This document shows, piece by piece, positions 10,691-21,893 of a stretch of DNA of 64,000 bases; positions within the stretch are counted from its first letter, which is position 1; each line of letters begins with the position of its first letter. The stretch covers positions 807,346-871,345 of the forward strand of contig BDDD01000179.1 in NCBI GenBank assembly GCA_001972305.1. Direction: 5' to 3'. Below the pieces are notes generated by a model. That model was not told the origin of the DNA, did not search any database, and saw only the letters and a program-made list of their open reading frames with translations. This DNA comes from Cephalotus follicularis (taxonomy: Eukaryota; Streptophyta; Magnoliopsida; Oxalidales; Cephalotaceae). A program made the translations under genes and the position numbers.

Positions 10691-11621
10691 ATCATATGCC
10701 AATGTGATTTTCACATATGCCTTCATGCACCTTTTGGAGGGCATAATCAGCTTTTGAAGGTCTGAGGCATCTAAGGAGCAGCATAGCATAGGTTTTCTTG
10801 TAAAGAACTCCATCCATGAGGTGAAACCTATTCAACCTGTATGCTATCCTTTTTGCCTCTGCCTTGTGTGTCAGGAGTATACCCTTTTTGAACCAATTGA
10901 TAATAGGATCCATCCAACTTGATTCAAGCTCATCGATGTCCATTGCCTCATCCGACTTTGACATGATGGGGTGTTGCATATCTTCTCTGAAGACATTCCC
11001 CATTTGTGGTATTTCCCTTGCCACTGCCAACTTTGACAAGACATCTGCATTGTAGTTTTCTTCTTTGGGGATTCTCAAGAAATGATAGTGTGGGAAAGTT
11101 GTCATCAGAGATCGTACTTTTGTTAAATACTTGGCCATAACTTCATACTAGTTTGATAATCTCCATTAACCTAGTTAACAACAAGTTGTGAATCGCTAAA
11201 CACCCTAATCCTCTGTACTTGGAGGTGTTTAGCCAACATATGACCCTTGATGACTGCTTAATATTCTGCTTCGTTATTTGATGCCTTGAATTGGAACTGC
11301 AGAGCATACTAAAACATCCATCAATCGGAACTAATAAACACCAAACTTGCTCCCTTTCCATTAAAAGAAGAGGATCCGGCAATATGTAATACCCAAAAAC
11401 TCTGCTCTAGGATGTCTTCTTTCAAGTCCTCATCTTAATCTTGGTGGGAATGCATTCTATCATGAAATCCACTAATACATGAGCCTTTATGGTTAGTGTA
11501 GGCGCATAGCGAATATCACATTCTTCTGACTCCTTAAACCACTTTACCAACCTTCATAAGTTATCTAGCTTCAACAGGACCTATTTGAGAGGTCCACTCG
11601 TTAGTACTTTTACTGTATGAG
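10690..11621 (-). pseudogene. Element H pol, downstream part: end of RNase H, archaeal-type RNase H and integrase N-terminus
   Basis: Read on the minus strand from 11621 down: the end of the first RNase H (about 11621-11450, 'VKVLT' and 'RLVKWF'), then the second, archaeal-type RNase H (about 11400-11040, with 'KASNNE', 'FSDSQLVV' and 'NADVLSKLA'), then the integrase zinc region entry (VHEGICENH, about 10725-10700). It is the direct continuation of the RT/RNase H block that stops at 36782; element E separates the two. Internal stops and shifts (for example near 11140) make it defunct. The catalytic core of integrase is not present. Confidence 0.8.
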
Positions 11622-11626
11622 CTTGG
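11622..11626. repeat. Target-site duplication of element E, left copy (CTTGG)
   Basis: CTTGG directly precedes E's 5' LTR and recurs directly after its 3' LTR at 36777-36781. Removing the interval joins the two halves of H's RNase H reading. Confidence 0.85.
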
Positions 11627-12984
11627 TGTTAGATTAAAGGTGTCCCTACAAACCAAAAAGTGGCCGCAATCATATGTAGTGAACATATGTTACACTCTTA
11701 AGTCTTTACATTCTTAGTTCCATTTATGTTTTATAGTGCATTTTACAGTAACATTGGCAACTGCTATAAGTAAACATCCCAAACCATATTACTGGATCAG
11801 TTAATCACCGTATTAATTTAATACACATATACCGCCCTGTCGTTCGAGGGGTTGGATCTCGTACCTAAGAGGTTATGAGAATGAGATCCTTACTCCCTTC
11901 TGACAGAACGTTCCAAGTCATAGCTTCACTTTCTTAGGGCAATTGATGAAACGCAAAGACTTATCATGTTAAGCTTGCTCCGAATGATAGAGAAGGATGG
12001 ATTATCTCATTGCCATTTGGGTTTACCCTAAAGCTAATACGGGGTGCATGCTGAAGGCATGTCACTAAACCGAGCCACCATAGGAACCCTATTTGGAGAG
12101 TCAACACCTTTGTCAATAGGATTCCTATTGTCTTGGTAGTGTATAGTCAATGGCTAATAGATCATACGTGATCTGCATTGTTTTCTTAGACCTAAGCGAC
12201 TGACATGCATTATGTAGTAACCTCTTGGATTTGATTTCTACCTTCCCCAGCACTAGAAATGTGCTAAAAAAATGGTTGTCTTTTGGCCTTGTGGGAGCTG
12301 CATCGAGATGTATGTGCGAGTGCACAAGATGGGATCGTCACACCCGTGTTGTGGGTTACAGGCTCTATAACATCTATGACCGTTGTAGACTTAAAGTCCT
12401 GGCCAGGCACTTGGGAGATTGGAAATGCGTGGTTTCCTGGGATGTCTCCCGATAGTCTCAGTGATTTCATAGAATTATAGTTATCGCGGCTTTACCAAGG
12501 GTTGACATTAATCCAAACCCATGGTCGCGGTCAGAACCAAGTATGACGAGGGATACATGACACATAAACTGATTACAGGATAAAGTACTGATGATCTGGC
12601 TAACTTATGGTTGACAGGAACCTCGGTCCATGGATCCGGTGATGATTGGAAATCATACTGGGGCTATTATGATAATCGTACCAGAACTTTGGGATGTTTC
12701 GGGAAACTTATCATGGTACCAAAACTCAACCAAACTTTCGGGTCCCGCCTGATTTTGGAACAGGTTGACGTGTGTGGGACACATGTCATTTAGCAAGAGA
12801 TTAGCATCTGGGAGATGCTACTTTGCTAGAGAGCATTCCATTTGCTGAACGTAAATCATTTCTTTTGAAATGAGTTCATGCAACACCATAATGAAATGTT
12901 TCCGAGCAAAGGGTTGTTTGTTCTAACTAGTAAGTGCATTTGTGCATTTATTGGTGGAGAGAGCTCATGGACTTGTACGCTTAT

Positions 12985-13080
12985 TGGGCTTGGGATTTCC
13001 TATCCCATTGTGGGCCAAAATTGGGCCTTAAACATGCCATTGTATGGCCGGCCCAAATGTGTGCATTCATGGCCCAATTG
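12985..13080 (+). promoter_or_regulatory. Cluster of site II-like TGGGCY motifs in LTR E
   Basis: Within about 95 bp there are several TGGGC(C/T) or reverse-complement GGCCCA motifs, including the palindrome-like 'ggccggccca'. The cluster is conserved in the 3' LTR (35630-35730). Site II elements of plant promoters are known TCP-factor sites; activity here is inferred. Confidence 0.45.
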
Positions 13081-13734
13081 TAAATAAGCATAGCCTACTA
13101 TACTTGACTTTTCTAAGGTAAATTTTATATGCATTTTGTGAAATGCTTATCTTTCTTTCTCTCCAAGGCTTTGGCCGAATTTTTTCCTTTTGTTTGACCG
13201 CCCTTGCATGTGAAGAAAGAGAGATTTGGTTAGGAGTAAGTCTTGTCTCATTAAAAGGTGTAAGAGATATTTTTTTATGACTTAAGTTATTACTTAAGTC
13301 AAGACTTGATAAGCACACTCTAACCTTCTCATTCTTCTGAACCATGAAAAGCAAGCTCTCTCTTTTCTTCTCTTCTCTTCTCTTATTCTCCGTCTCTTTT
13401 CTCTTCCATTAGAGAAATTAAAAAGATCTTGAAGCTCTTTAAAGAGAAGAAGAACAAATCATCCTTCTCTCACCCTCCAATATCACTATAGGTGAAAATT
13501 GTTTTTACCCTGCATCCAATCTTTACATATAGTGAAGATTAGATTAGGTTAGGCCTTCTACCTTCACATATGTTTCTACCATAATCTTGAGGGAGGTGGA
13601 GAAACAAATCTTGGAATCAAAGTTTAGAGGGAGCACTTGAAGGAAAGAGTGAAAGAGTTGGGTAATGGCATCTAATCTTTCTTCTCTTTTCTTCCTTGTT
13701 TTTCAGTGGATGTAGATTCGGGTTTTGGGCTATG

Positions 13735-13900
13735 GTTTCATACCCTAGTGAAACCCTAGTGTTTCCATATGAGAACCCTAACAAACCCTAAGGGTTTGGG
13801 CTTCTAGGGTACGGGTTTGAAGGTTTATTGATTAGAGTTTTGGTGTGCAAACTCTAACCCAATTTTGACTATGACCTAAGCTAGGGTTAGTGAAACCCTA
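13735..13900 (+). promoter_or_regulatory. Telo-box cluster in LTR E
   Basis: Repeated AAACCCTA or its complement ('gaaaccctag', 'aaaccctaag', 'ctagggttag'), at least five in 165 bp; also present in the 3' LTR (36410-36570). Telo-boxes often accompany site II motifs in plant growth-gene promoters. Confidence 0.45.
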
Positions 13901-14110
13901 GCTCCACCCGTCCCCATATGTTGCTTGGAATGTCATGTTGGTTCAATTGAAAGCTACATTAGAGATCCTAAGGCACATTGAGACAATCGTGGAAGTAGGA
14001 TTTAGAATGTCGGATTGCTAGGTGACTAGTTAGTTGAAAAATTTTAAATGCTATGCGTAAACCCTAATTCCATGATTGCACGCTTCTGTATTAGAGCCCT
14101 TCTCAACAAG

Positions 14111-14123
14111 TGGTATCAGAGCC
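14111..14123 (+). other. Primer binding site of element E
   Basis: TGGTATCAGAGCC, the standard complement of the initiator methionine tRNA 3' end, 2 bp after the LTR. Confidence 0.85.
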
Positions 14124-16034
14124 ATCTAATTAGCTTCAATTGGTCCATGATTTGATGTCTAGTGGCTTTCTTTGATGTTTCTTACCTTTGACCAAAAATT
14201 ACACTCCCAAGCCCTAGAGTGAAATTGGAAATTTTAGGTAAATTGGAATGTGTAAATCTAGTTGATTTTTCAATTGGGTGAACTGGTGTAGATAACTAAT
14301 TAATTGGATAGTTTAGTGATCCAATGATTAATACATTTGGTATTAATGATGCAAGGGGGTATTTCAACATCCTTATGTATGATTTAGGATCTCAAAAGGA
14401 CCTTAAAAAGTCATTGAACGGGCATTTAAAGTGTCACGACTTTCTGCTTGAAAACTAGTCACGTATAAAAGTTTATTTATGGATTTTCTGTACTATTTAG
14501 TGCAGATTTTCTGACAGTTACCTAAAGCAGACAGTTGGATTGGTCAGTGACAGTCTGAGTGCAGGATTATTCAGCACAGTTTCTGGTAGTTCCTACTAAG
14601 ATTCTGGCAGTTTCTGCACCCTTACTAATAATTTCCAGCACAATTTCTGCAAGCTTCCTGCAAGCCTCCAGTATGCTTTTCTTCGAAGTTTCTGTGCAAT
14701 CTTCGTACAATTACTGGCAAGAATACTGTATGGATTGGACAGGTTCGTACCAGGGTGTTCGGGTAGAGATTGAATTCACTTATGCACAAAGTTCTCTCAT
14801 AGTATGCAATTTATTCAAGAGGAATAAATATATTGGATTTTTTTAATATTAAATTGCATTACTTTTCACTCAAATTAAATGGTGGAACCATAAAATAAAA
14901 TAAACGTAGTTAGAAACTATAAATAGGGACACTATATTTTAATTTATCTAGTGGTAGTGAAATTTCAAGTAGGCCGGTAATTAAATCGACAAGCCATTAA
15001 ATATTCAATTGTAACGTGTTTATTCATTAAATATATAGTGAATATATTTTTTAAATTTCTTATGCATGGTGGTAGGCTTGGGACAAGACCTAGCTTTTTG
15101 GTTTCTTTCGTGGATGTTATTTAATTTCTTTATTACTGTGGTATTCATTTGGTTTGTAATAAAGCTGCCTACGCGCGCCAGTAATTTCTCTTATCCATTA
15201 TTTTCTGTTTTTATCTTCTCCCTCAATAATTGTATTCTTATTCTTTTATAATAAAAATGTAATTTTAAGAAGAGATGCAATGGAGCTCGAAAAGAGGATT
15301 AAGAAGAATGCAAAACCAAGTGAAGGCCATGTACACATGGTTGAAATAATGTATTAAAGTAGTTGTTAAATAATAAGCACCTAGGAGACCAAGTGGCCAC
15401 GTTTGGCTCACGTGATCACTAAATAGTTAAAGTCCCAAGTCAGGCCATTTTTTAGGTTGCATGAGATGGATGAATTTTTTTAATTTTTTCAAACACGTCC
15501 AAGCATGATAAGCCGTTTGAAATGGGATTTGAAGATAAAATTTATCTTTATAACAAATTTTGGTAAAATTTAAAAATTAAATGAGATAAAAATTCCTCAA
15601 AATGTGAAATAATAATTACATAAACGATGTGGCATATGGCTTCCCCATCATTGACCTTCCATAACCTTTGTTGAATAGTATGGACATATTGGGGATGGCA
15701 CTGCCTCCGCAGAGGTCCTCCGTATGACCATTTCTATTCAATTTCAGTGTGAGGTGCACTGAAAGGAAATAACCATGTTTTGAGACTCTGACAAGCACAC
15801 TTGTGGGGATCAAAACGGGTTCATTTCTTTGAGGATTATGAGTTTGACTTAAACCTGGACCTTATTGTTTGCACAGCCACAGTTGTGGACAATCTGGGCC
15901 AGGAGGCCGAATTTATATCAGATCTTACATTTTTGGGCAAGAGGTCCTAATGTAAATTGACACTAGTGTCTACCTATCTTAATATTGTGGTTTGTCATGC
16001 ACTCGACCGAGGTCATGATAGGTGAGATAGATTC
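14124..16034 (+). other. Remaining internal region of element E
   Basis: About 1.9 kb between E's primer site and the start of element C. No gag, protease or pol similarity is seen in any frame. A stretch at 14470-14750 is rich in 'tttctg' and 'gcagtttctgca' motifs. Either E is a large non-autonomous element or its coding part was lost in the deletion near 34966. Confidence 0.5.
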
Positions 16035-18272
16035 TGTAAGCCCCAGATTTTATATGTATAGAATTGTATGTATTTTGTTTGTACTTATACAGTATTGTAC
16101 GGTATGGTATGTATGGATGGCATGGATTATATATGATATATACTATTTTCCACTTTTATGACTATTTACAGGTAATGGGGGAGCCTATATCTATATATAG
16201 GCAGTTCAACTCTTCTATTCTCATTTCATTTCTCATTCCAGTTCTAGAGAGTGAGTGTGTTAGAGAAAGAAAGTGGGAGAAATCGATCAAGGAAGGAGTT
16301 GTTGGGATCGTGGCAGAGTGTAGAACCTGAAGGGAGAAACAGAACAAGGATTCAAGCAATTTACTCTCCGTTCTCAATCAATTTGAGGTAGGTTCTACAT
16401 ATGCTTGAATTTCATATTTTTGATAGATTTACAAGATGGTATGGTTATTGATTGATGGATACATGTTAGATGGATGATTTAGGATACCGGGTATGGTAAA
16501 TAGCGGATTGAAATTGAGATTTGAGAGAAATTAGAGAGTTGGGACTATTTTACCCAATTTCTATTTGCTCTCAATCTAAGGGATATGGGAATGAATTTAA
16601 ATGTTTTGAAAGCTGTTGTTGAGTTTTAATTGATGTTTGAGGCTTATAGCTTCCTTCTAAAAAAATTTTAAATGGTTTAAATGAGTTTTAATTGACTTTT
16701 ACACTACTGAGAAAACCCAGTTCGTTGATATGTTCATCTTGCACATCGACGTATTCTTCAGTGCCTAGCACGTTGATGCCCAGTTTGAGCGTCGACACGT
16801 TATGTGATCCCTTGCATTTTGTGCGCTAATAGGTGCAACACGTTGATGCAAAACATCGACCTACAACACATAACATCGGCACGCAACATTGCAGTGCAAC
16901 GCATAACGTCGACGCCTTATGTGTTGCAAATGGCTGACGCTTAGTGCATGCGTAAAGGCTTAAGGCACAACGCCTTAACCGTTGACCCCTAGCATAAAAG
17001 CGTCGATGCTTAGACACTAACCGTGATGCCTAGCGAGAAAGCGTCGATGCCTAGCACCCTTTTTCAGCCAAACTACACTGTTTTCAACCCCAAATGCTTT
17101 TATCTTTAACTGGATTTCATAGGAAGCCTCCCTAAGGCCTTATAGCCCATGGTAATCCTCTTTTAACGCCTTCAATCTTCAAATCAACTTTCAAGTAAAT
17201 CTTTAAAGAAAGTTTCATCAAAAAGGGGTTTTTATACAAATGATTTTCAAAAATGATTAGGATAGGTCAATTGGGACATCTGGACGCGAATAACCTAGTT
17301 GGACTTCCTCTCCATTGTTTTACAACTCCGTTAGGAACCAAGAAAATGGTTATGGAAAAATGGTTTTTGAAATGGTTTTGACGGATGGATCATATGTGAT
17401 CCTTTATGGTTAGGTCCCTATTCTTTAAATGGAAATATGGTTATGGGTTAGGGGTATGGTACGGCTTTGATTGATAGTATGTTATGGTTGAGACCTAATG
17501 GGATAACCCATTCATAATCTTCATTTCCTTCATGAAGCATTATGGGTGTAGGCCACATATTGTATGGATATGGTAATCCTCCCTTTTTGGGTGACCTACA
17601 GGCATCACCGCACTGTGGAGCGATATGGTATGGTATGGATATCGTATGGTTATAGCATAGATCGCACAAATGTTTATTATGGGCCAGTACCTTCAGGACT
17701 GGTTTGGGCTAGTACCTTCAGCACTAGTATTATGGTATGGTATGGATTACGTGGTCGGCGTTGTCCTATGCTCCACACGGCTATGGCACGGAAGGTGTAT
17801 AGACGATGGGGGTACTATCTCGAGCCGGAGAGGTAGAGGAGTACTTGACCCTGTGGATTGATTATCCCCATGGATGGTTATGGATTATTTTATGGAGTGT
17901 CTGCAGGCTTATGGCCTTTGATGTGATTAGGACTAGCCAAGTATACCACCGTTTACGGATAGTTGGTATACTGACGTAGTCCACAATTGGCATTCATGCA
18001 TTTCACATTCCATGTATATATACCTGCTATATATGTTGCATTTCATTGCATATAGTATAGCCTACACAGCCATAGGTTGCTGACCCATTCTCGTAATGGG
18101 TCAAGTACAGGTAATGCATCGACGTGAGGCAGATCGAGACAGATCAATCTTCCCGAGCTGATTTTGGTCAGTGGCTCAGATTATGGTTACCTACCTTATG
18201 TGAGAGTGGGAATGTATAAGAATTGTGGTATTGACCTACCTTGTATAAGAAGGCTTGATGTATAAGAGACAT
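16035..18272 (+). mobile_element. Element C 5' LTR, left part
   Basis: It starts TGTAAGCCCCAGATTT, the classic start of this gypsy LTR type, after 'gattc'. It has a TATA-like 'tatatatag' near 16190 and a 21-bp array (16724-17048), and it matches the A LTR over the array and downstream blocks. It is interrupted at 18272 by solo LTR D1 and resumes at 21443. Confidence 0.75.
16724..17048 (+). repeat. 21-bp palindrome-centred minisatellite, array 3 (LTR C)
   Basis: Cores start at 16724, 16745, 16772, 16791, 16842, 16855, 16875, 16908, 17002, 17023 and 17043. Gaps of 19-21 bp are commonest. Units include 'gcgtcgatgcttag' and 'cgtcgacgccttat'. It is located in the LTR downstream of the putative TATA box, so probably transcribed. 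Confidence 0.8.
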
Positions 18273-21200
18273 TGTAATGACCCGCATTAATTTAGGGTAA
18301 ATTGATCTTTGGGCTTGGGGGAAATTTTTTTTTCTTTTCTCCTTGGTTGTGGTTGGCTTGGGCTTCACTTCTTGGATAGTGAAGGTTTGTCTTTGGGCTT
18401 GGTGGAGGCCCAATATTATGTATGTGGTTAAGAGATAAGAGATATTTTTTTAGTTGGTGTTGGGATATGTGCAAAGCTTACTTAGGAAGCTTGACAGTTG
18501 ACTTCGGCACATATCATATCTATCATCTCACGCCTGAAGAAGCGTTTTGGGAGAGTGAGCTTTCATCTTTCATCCTTCTTCTTTGTCTTTCTTTTGAAGC
18601 TTTGATCACTGGTTGAGGTTGGCACTTTCTTTCACCCGTCTACGCGTCAAGCAGGTGAGTGTCCTCCTCAGTGTGTTTTGGTACGTCGCATGCTTGGTAC
18701 AGGCATGATCTTTGATACTAAGGAGGAACTTCATCTTGGTTTTCATGGGTGTTTGTGGTTCATGCATAGCTTTATAGATGTTGTTCTTGGTAGCTAAGCG
18801 TTGTTGTGTGTTGGTCATGCAGAGGAAGATCTAGGCACGGAGTCCGCACAACAAGGGAGCTAGCTGAGGAAGTAACTGTTACTAGTGAGTGGGATGTTCT
18901 TCTTTCTATCAATTGATAACTGAGAGTTTATTGATTATATTCCCTTCCATGATATTATCTTTGACTAGGATTTTTTCTCCTGTCATCTTGTTGATATTAC
19001 ATGTGAATAGTGTTGTTTCTGAGATGAGGACTCAATGCCTGGGTTGAACTTGTTGTTTCCCCTCTCTATTTAAGTATTCATGCTTTATTTTATATCATGT
19101 GTTGTTTTCCTTGGGTACTGGTTACTGGTTACTTGGTTATGTATGAGAGATTGCCGGCAAGAGATGGTCTAAGTGGGGATACACTTACCTCAGAGCCGAT
19201 GTTCTCCTCTGTTATTTCATCAAGGGTGGAGCGAGCGGTGATTCGCTGGCCTCTTGGATGATACTAATGCTATGTGATTGCCGATGAGGTAGCTCCTTGA
19301 TCGAGGTTCACCTGGTGTAGTGTTGAGCTCGTGATTACCGATGGGGGTGGGCTTGCGTAGCCCCTTGATCGAGGTTCATGTAGTGAGGTGCACTAACGTA
19401 TGATTGTCGGGGGAGGAGTGCTTGCGTAGCCCTTCTACCGATGTTCATGCGGTGCTCTGGAAGTGGGTATCTATATGCGTATATGAGGGATGTGTTCAGT
19501 CCTATAGCCCATGACCGCGTTGATAGAACGTCAACGGAGTTGTTATTTATGCTGCCGAGGTGGTTCTGGCTATGGAAGTGTGTGAGTTTGATGTGTCCAT
19601 GTGCGTGTGTGGAATGTGCTTGTGATTGATACAGTACCAGTAGTTCCCTTGAGAAGTGTTGATCCTTAAAGTTGATCTTTTGTTGATCCTTGGATCCCTG
19701 GCATGTTCTGGCATATAACCTGTTGTTTATCTTCTTTCCTTAAGGTCAGTCATTGAGTTGGTAGCTCTGACGTCTCCTCGGGCTTTTCTTTGTTATTGAT
19801 ATCCTTGTGTATTTTCACCTCTGCCTTTTTTTGTTGAGCAGGGGATATGGGTTGTCCTTTGGCCCAGTTGGGGCAGGAAACATTTTCCTTGGCTCTTGGC
19901 ACCCCGGTGGAAGTGGGTCGCCCAGGATATTCCTTGATCTTACTCACCAGTCAGTTGGACTAATCCCCTCTCAGTTTTGTGTGTATGGGAAGCGGGGCAG
20001 CTGTGTTCTTGAGATCCACTAAGGACAGCGAGTTGAAAGAGGTAGATGCTAACGCAGCACCTGAGGATGGCTCCTCTGCCACGGGCACCTTCCTGTATTT
20101 GGGGACATTCATGGGGTTTTTGTATAGACTTGTTGATGTCTATGTACTGTAAACCTTCTTTTTGTAAACATGTATATGCTTTTTGGATGATGTGGGTCTT
20201 TGGCTTTTTGCCCGGGACTGTGTATATAATTCTCTTGTTTTATATACCTTATTGTTTTGTGCTGTTTTCCCAGCCCTGGTGTTGTTTATGCTATGTGTTT
20301 GGGCGTGCAGGGACGACGTATGAGTTCGGGGGTTGTTTGACCCAGGGCAGAGGAGCAGGTCTCCCCAGCCCTGGCCTTGGTGAAACTTCAGTGTTTCTCC
20401 CCTGGGGCCTTTTGTGCGTGGCACCTCTGTTGAGATGCCGGGGGAGGGGTGGCTTGTTCGTGGTTGGTCAAACCCTAGGTTGACTTCGCAGCTCGGGTTG
20501 GTTAACCTTAACCTGGAGTCTGTTGGCGTCCCCGGGCATGTCGTAGGCGTTAAGTGGGAGTAGGCAGTTTTCTTTAGTTTTGCCCGTCCTCCCAACCTCG
20601 GACTAGCTCGGTCCCTGGAGATGTTTTGGTGGGAGAGCCCTGGTGGATCCCATGGGTGCTTGACCAGGGTGAGATTCTATCTCCTTAGTATAAGTTGAGC
20701 ATTTGGGGGACCCCGAGTAGTGGTCCCAACGCTTGGCGTTTGTCCCTGTGCCATTGTGTTGATTCCAGGCTTAGCCTTATCTTAAGCATTGTTGTTTTCT
20801 TGCGCCAGGTCATATCCTTGTTTGTGTGGGTTACGCCTAGGAAGGACATGCCCGGGGACGACATGTCCGTGGTTAGTCGTCCAATGAGGACATGCCTGAG
20901 GATGGTTCGTCCGGGGAAGGCATGTCTTAGGATGGAAATGCAGGCCTGGCGTGTGTTACGTCATGTTGTGTTGGGTGGTGTGGCATCCCCTGCCCGAGAC
21001 CCCAGGCAAGACATAGTAATACGTTCTTTGCCCTGGCTCGCTCCCTTGGTGTGTTCCTTTAGTGGAACGGTGTGTTTGGACTGTGGTTGTTGTGTGCGTT
21101 CCTTTAGTGGAGCGGTGCGTTTGGGCAGTGGGCGTTACGCGTGTTCCCTTTAGTTAAATGACGAGTTTTGGGAATGGTTTTATGTAAAGGTTATTTACAG

Positions 21201-21442
21201 TTTTGCCATTCCTTCTTTGTTCCCTGCTCTGCCGTGTGTTTCTTTGGGCTTTTCTTTTTTTATGCCTTGGGTGCATTGGCCTGGGGAGCGCGACTCTCCT
21301 CGGCAGCGTTTTTTTAACGCTTGCCCTGGCCTTAGCGTTAGCCTTTGTTGTTTGTTGGGGTTTGGTGAGGGATCCAGGTGAGGGATCCTTCCATCTGGCA
21401 TGGCCGTCCTCGGGCGGGGGTGCTCGGGAACGGGGCGTGTCA
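18273..21442 (+). mobile_element. Solo LTR D1 (3.17 kb, plus orientation)
   Basis: The ends are TGTAATGACCCGCATT and GGGGCGTGTCA. It is matched over its whole length by D2 at 31184-34086 in reverse orientation. No PBS, PPT, internal LTR or retroviral protein is visible, so I read it as a solo LTR. Flanks are 'gacat' and 'catat', so the 5-bp duplication is imperfect, but removing D1 restores similarity of the C LTR to the A LTR near 6560. It contains a 57-69-bp triple repeat at 19274-19460. Open frames of up to 152 codons inside it have no recognisable domain. Confidence 0.75.
19274..19460 (+). repeat. Imperfect 57-69-bp repeat, three copies, in D1
   Basis: Units begin at 19274 (gtgattgccgat), 19331 (gtgattaccgat) and about 19400 (tatgattgtcgg), and each contains a form of 'cttgatcgaggttca'. 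Also present in D2 (about 32930-33120, reversed). Confidence 0.7.
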
Positions 21443-21682
21443 CATATTGTATTTCAACTATTGACATGTTGGCTTGTAGCAAAGCCTAAGATATATATGT
21501 TGATGTTATGGTTATGGTTGGATTCATCTATTGAATGATTTTCCTTCTGCATGCATATTGTATATTGAAGTTTTAAATTTGTAGCGTAAATTGAAGTGTG
21601 ATGCTACGTATGCGGTGGATCGTATGGACGAAACTGCCACGTGTCGAGCCTTGGGGTCTTCTTTGGGGTTCAAGGCGTGACA
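21443..21682 (+). mobile_element. Element C 5' LTR, right part
   Basis: The LTR resumes after D1 and ends in GGCGTGACA, like the B LTR end at 26407. Like B it has a 7-bp spacer before the primer site. Confidence 0.75.
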
Positions 21683-21689
21683 GTTTAGG

Positions 21690-21701
21690 TGGTATCAAAG
21701 C
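21690..21701 (+). other. Primer binding site of element C
   Basis: TGGTATCAAAGC, one mismatch from the initiator-Met form TGGTATCAGAGC, 7 bp after the LTR end. Confidence 0.8.
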
Positions 21702-21893
21702 CCATGGTATGTTGGCTATGCCAGGATAGGCCCTTGGCCATTGGAATTAAGTGATATGGATAAGATTGATTTTAATAGAATTGAGTGATATTGATAAATT
21801 TTTTGGTTGCTGTATCTGTTTTGGAATTATGGTTGTGAAAAAAAATTAAATTAAATTAGATAGCTGACCTTTTGTCTCTTATACAAGGTAGAT

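Larger units (their letters stand above)
11627..14108 (+). mobile_element. Element E 5' LTR (2.48 kb)
   Basis: It starts TGTTAGATTAAAGG and ends CTTCTCAACA, then 2 bp and an initiator-Met primer site. From about 12316 to the end it is collinear with 34967-36776, the truncated 3' LTR (about 8-9% divergent by eye over a sampled 260 bp). Notable content: several TGGGCC/GGCCCA motifs (12985-13080), a TC-rich leader (13360-13400) and several AAACCCTA telo-box motifs (13735-13900). Open frames inside it do not resemble proteins. Superfamily (gypsy or Copia) is not decided. Confidence 0.8.

Noticed and set aside
20046..20595. Open frames of 145-151 codons on both strands in D1
   Set aside because: They overlap on opposite strands in GC-rich LTR DNA, are not kept intact in D2 and have no domain.
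18268..21447. Perfect target duplication for D1
   Set aside because: Flanks are 'gacat' and 'catat'; only CAT is shared, so I do not claim a duplication although D2 has a perfect one.
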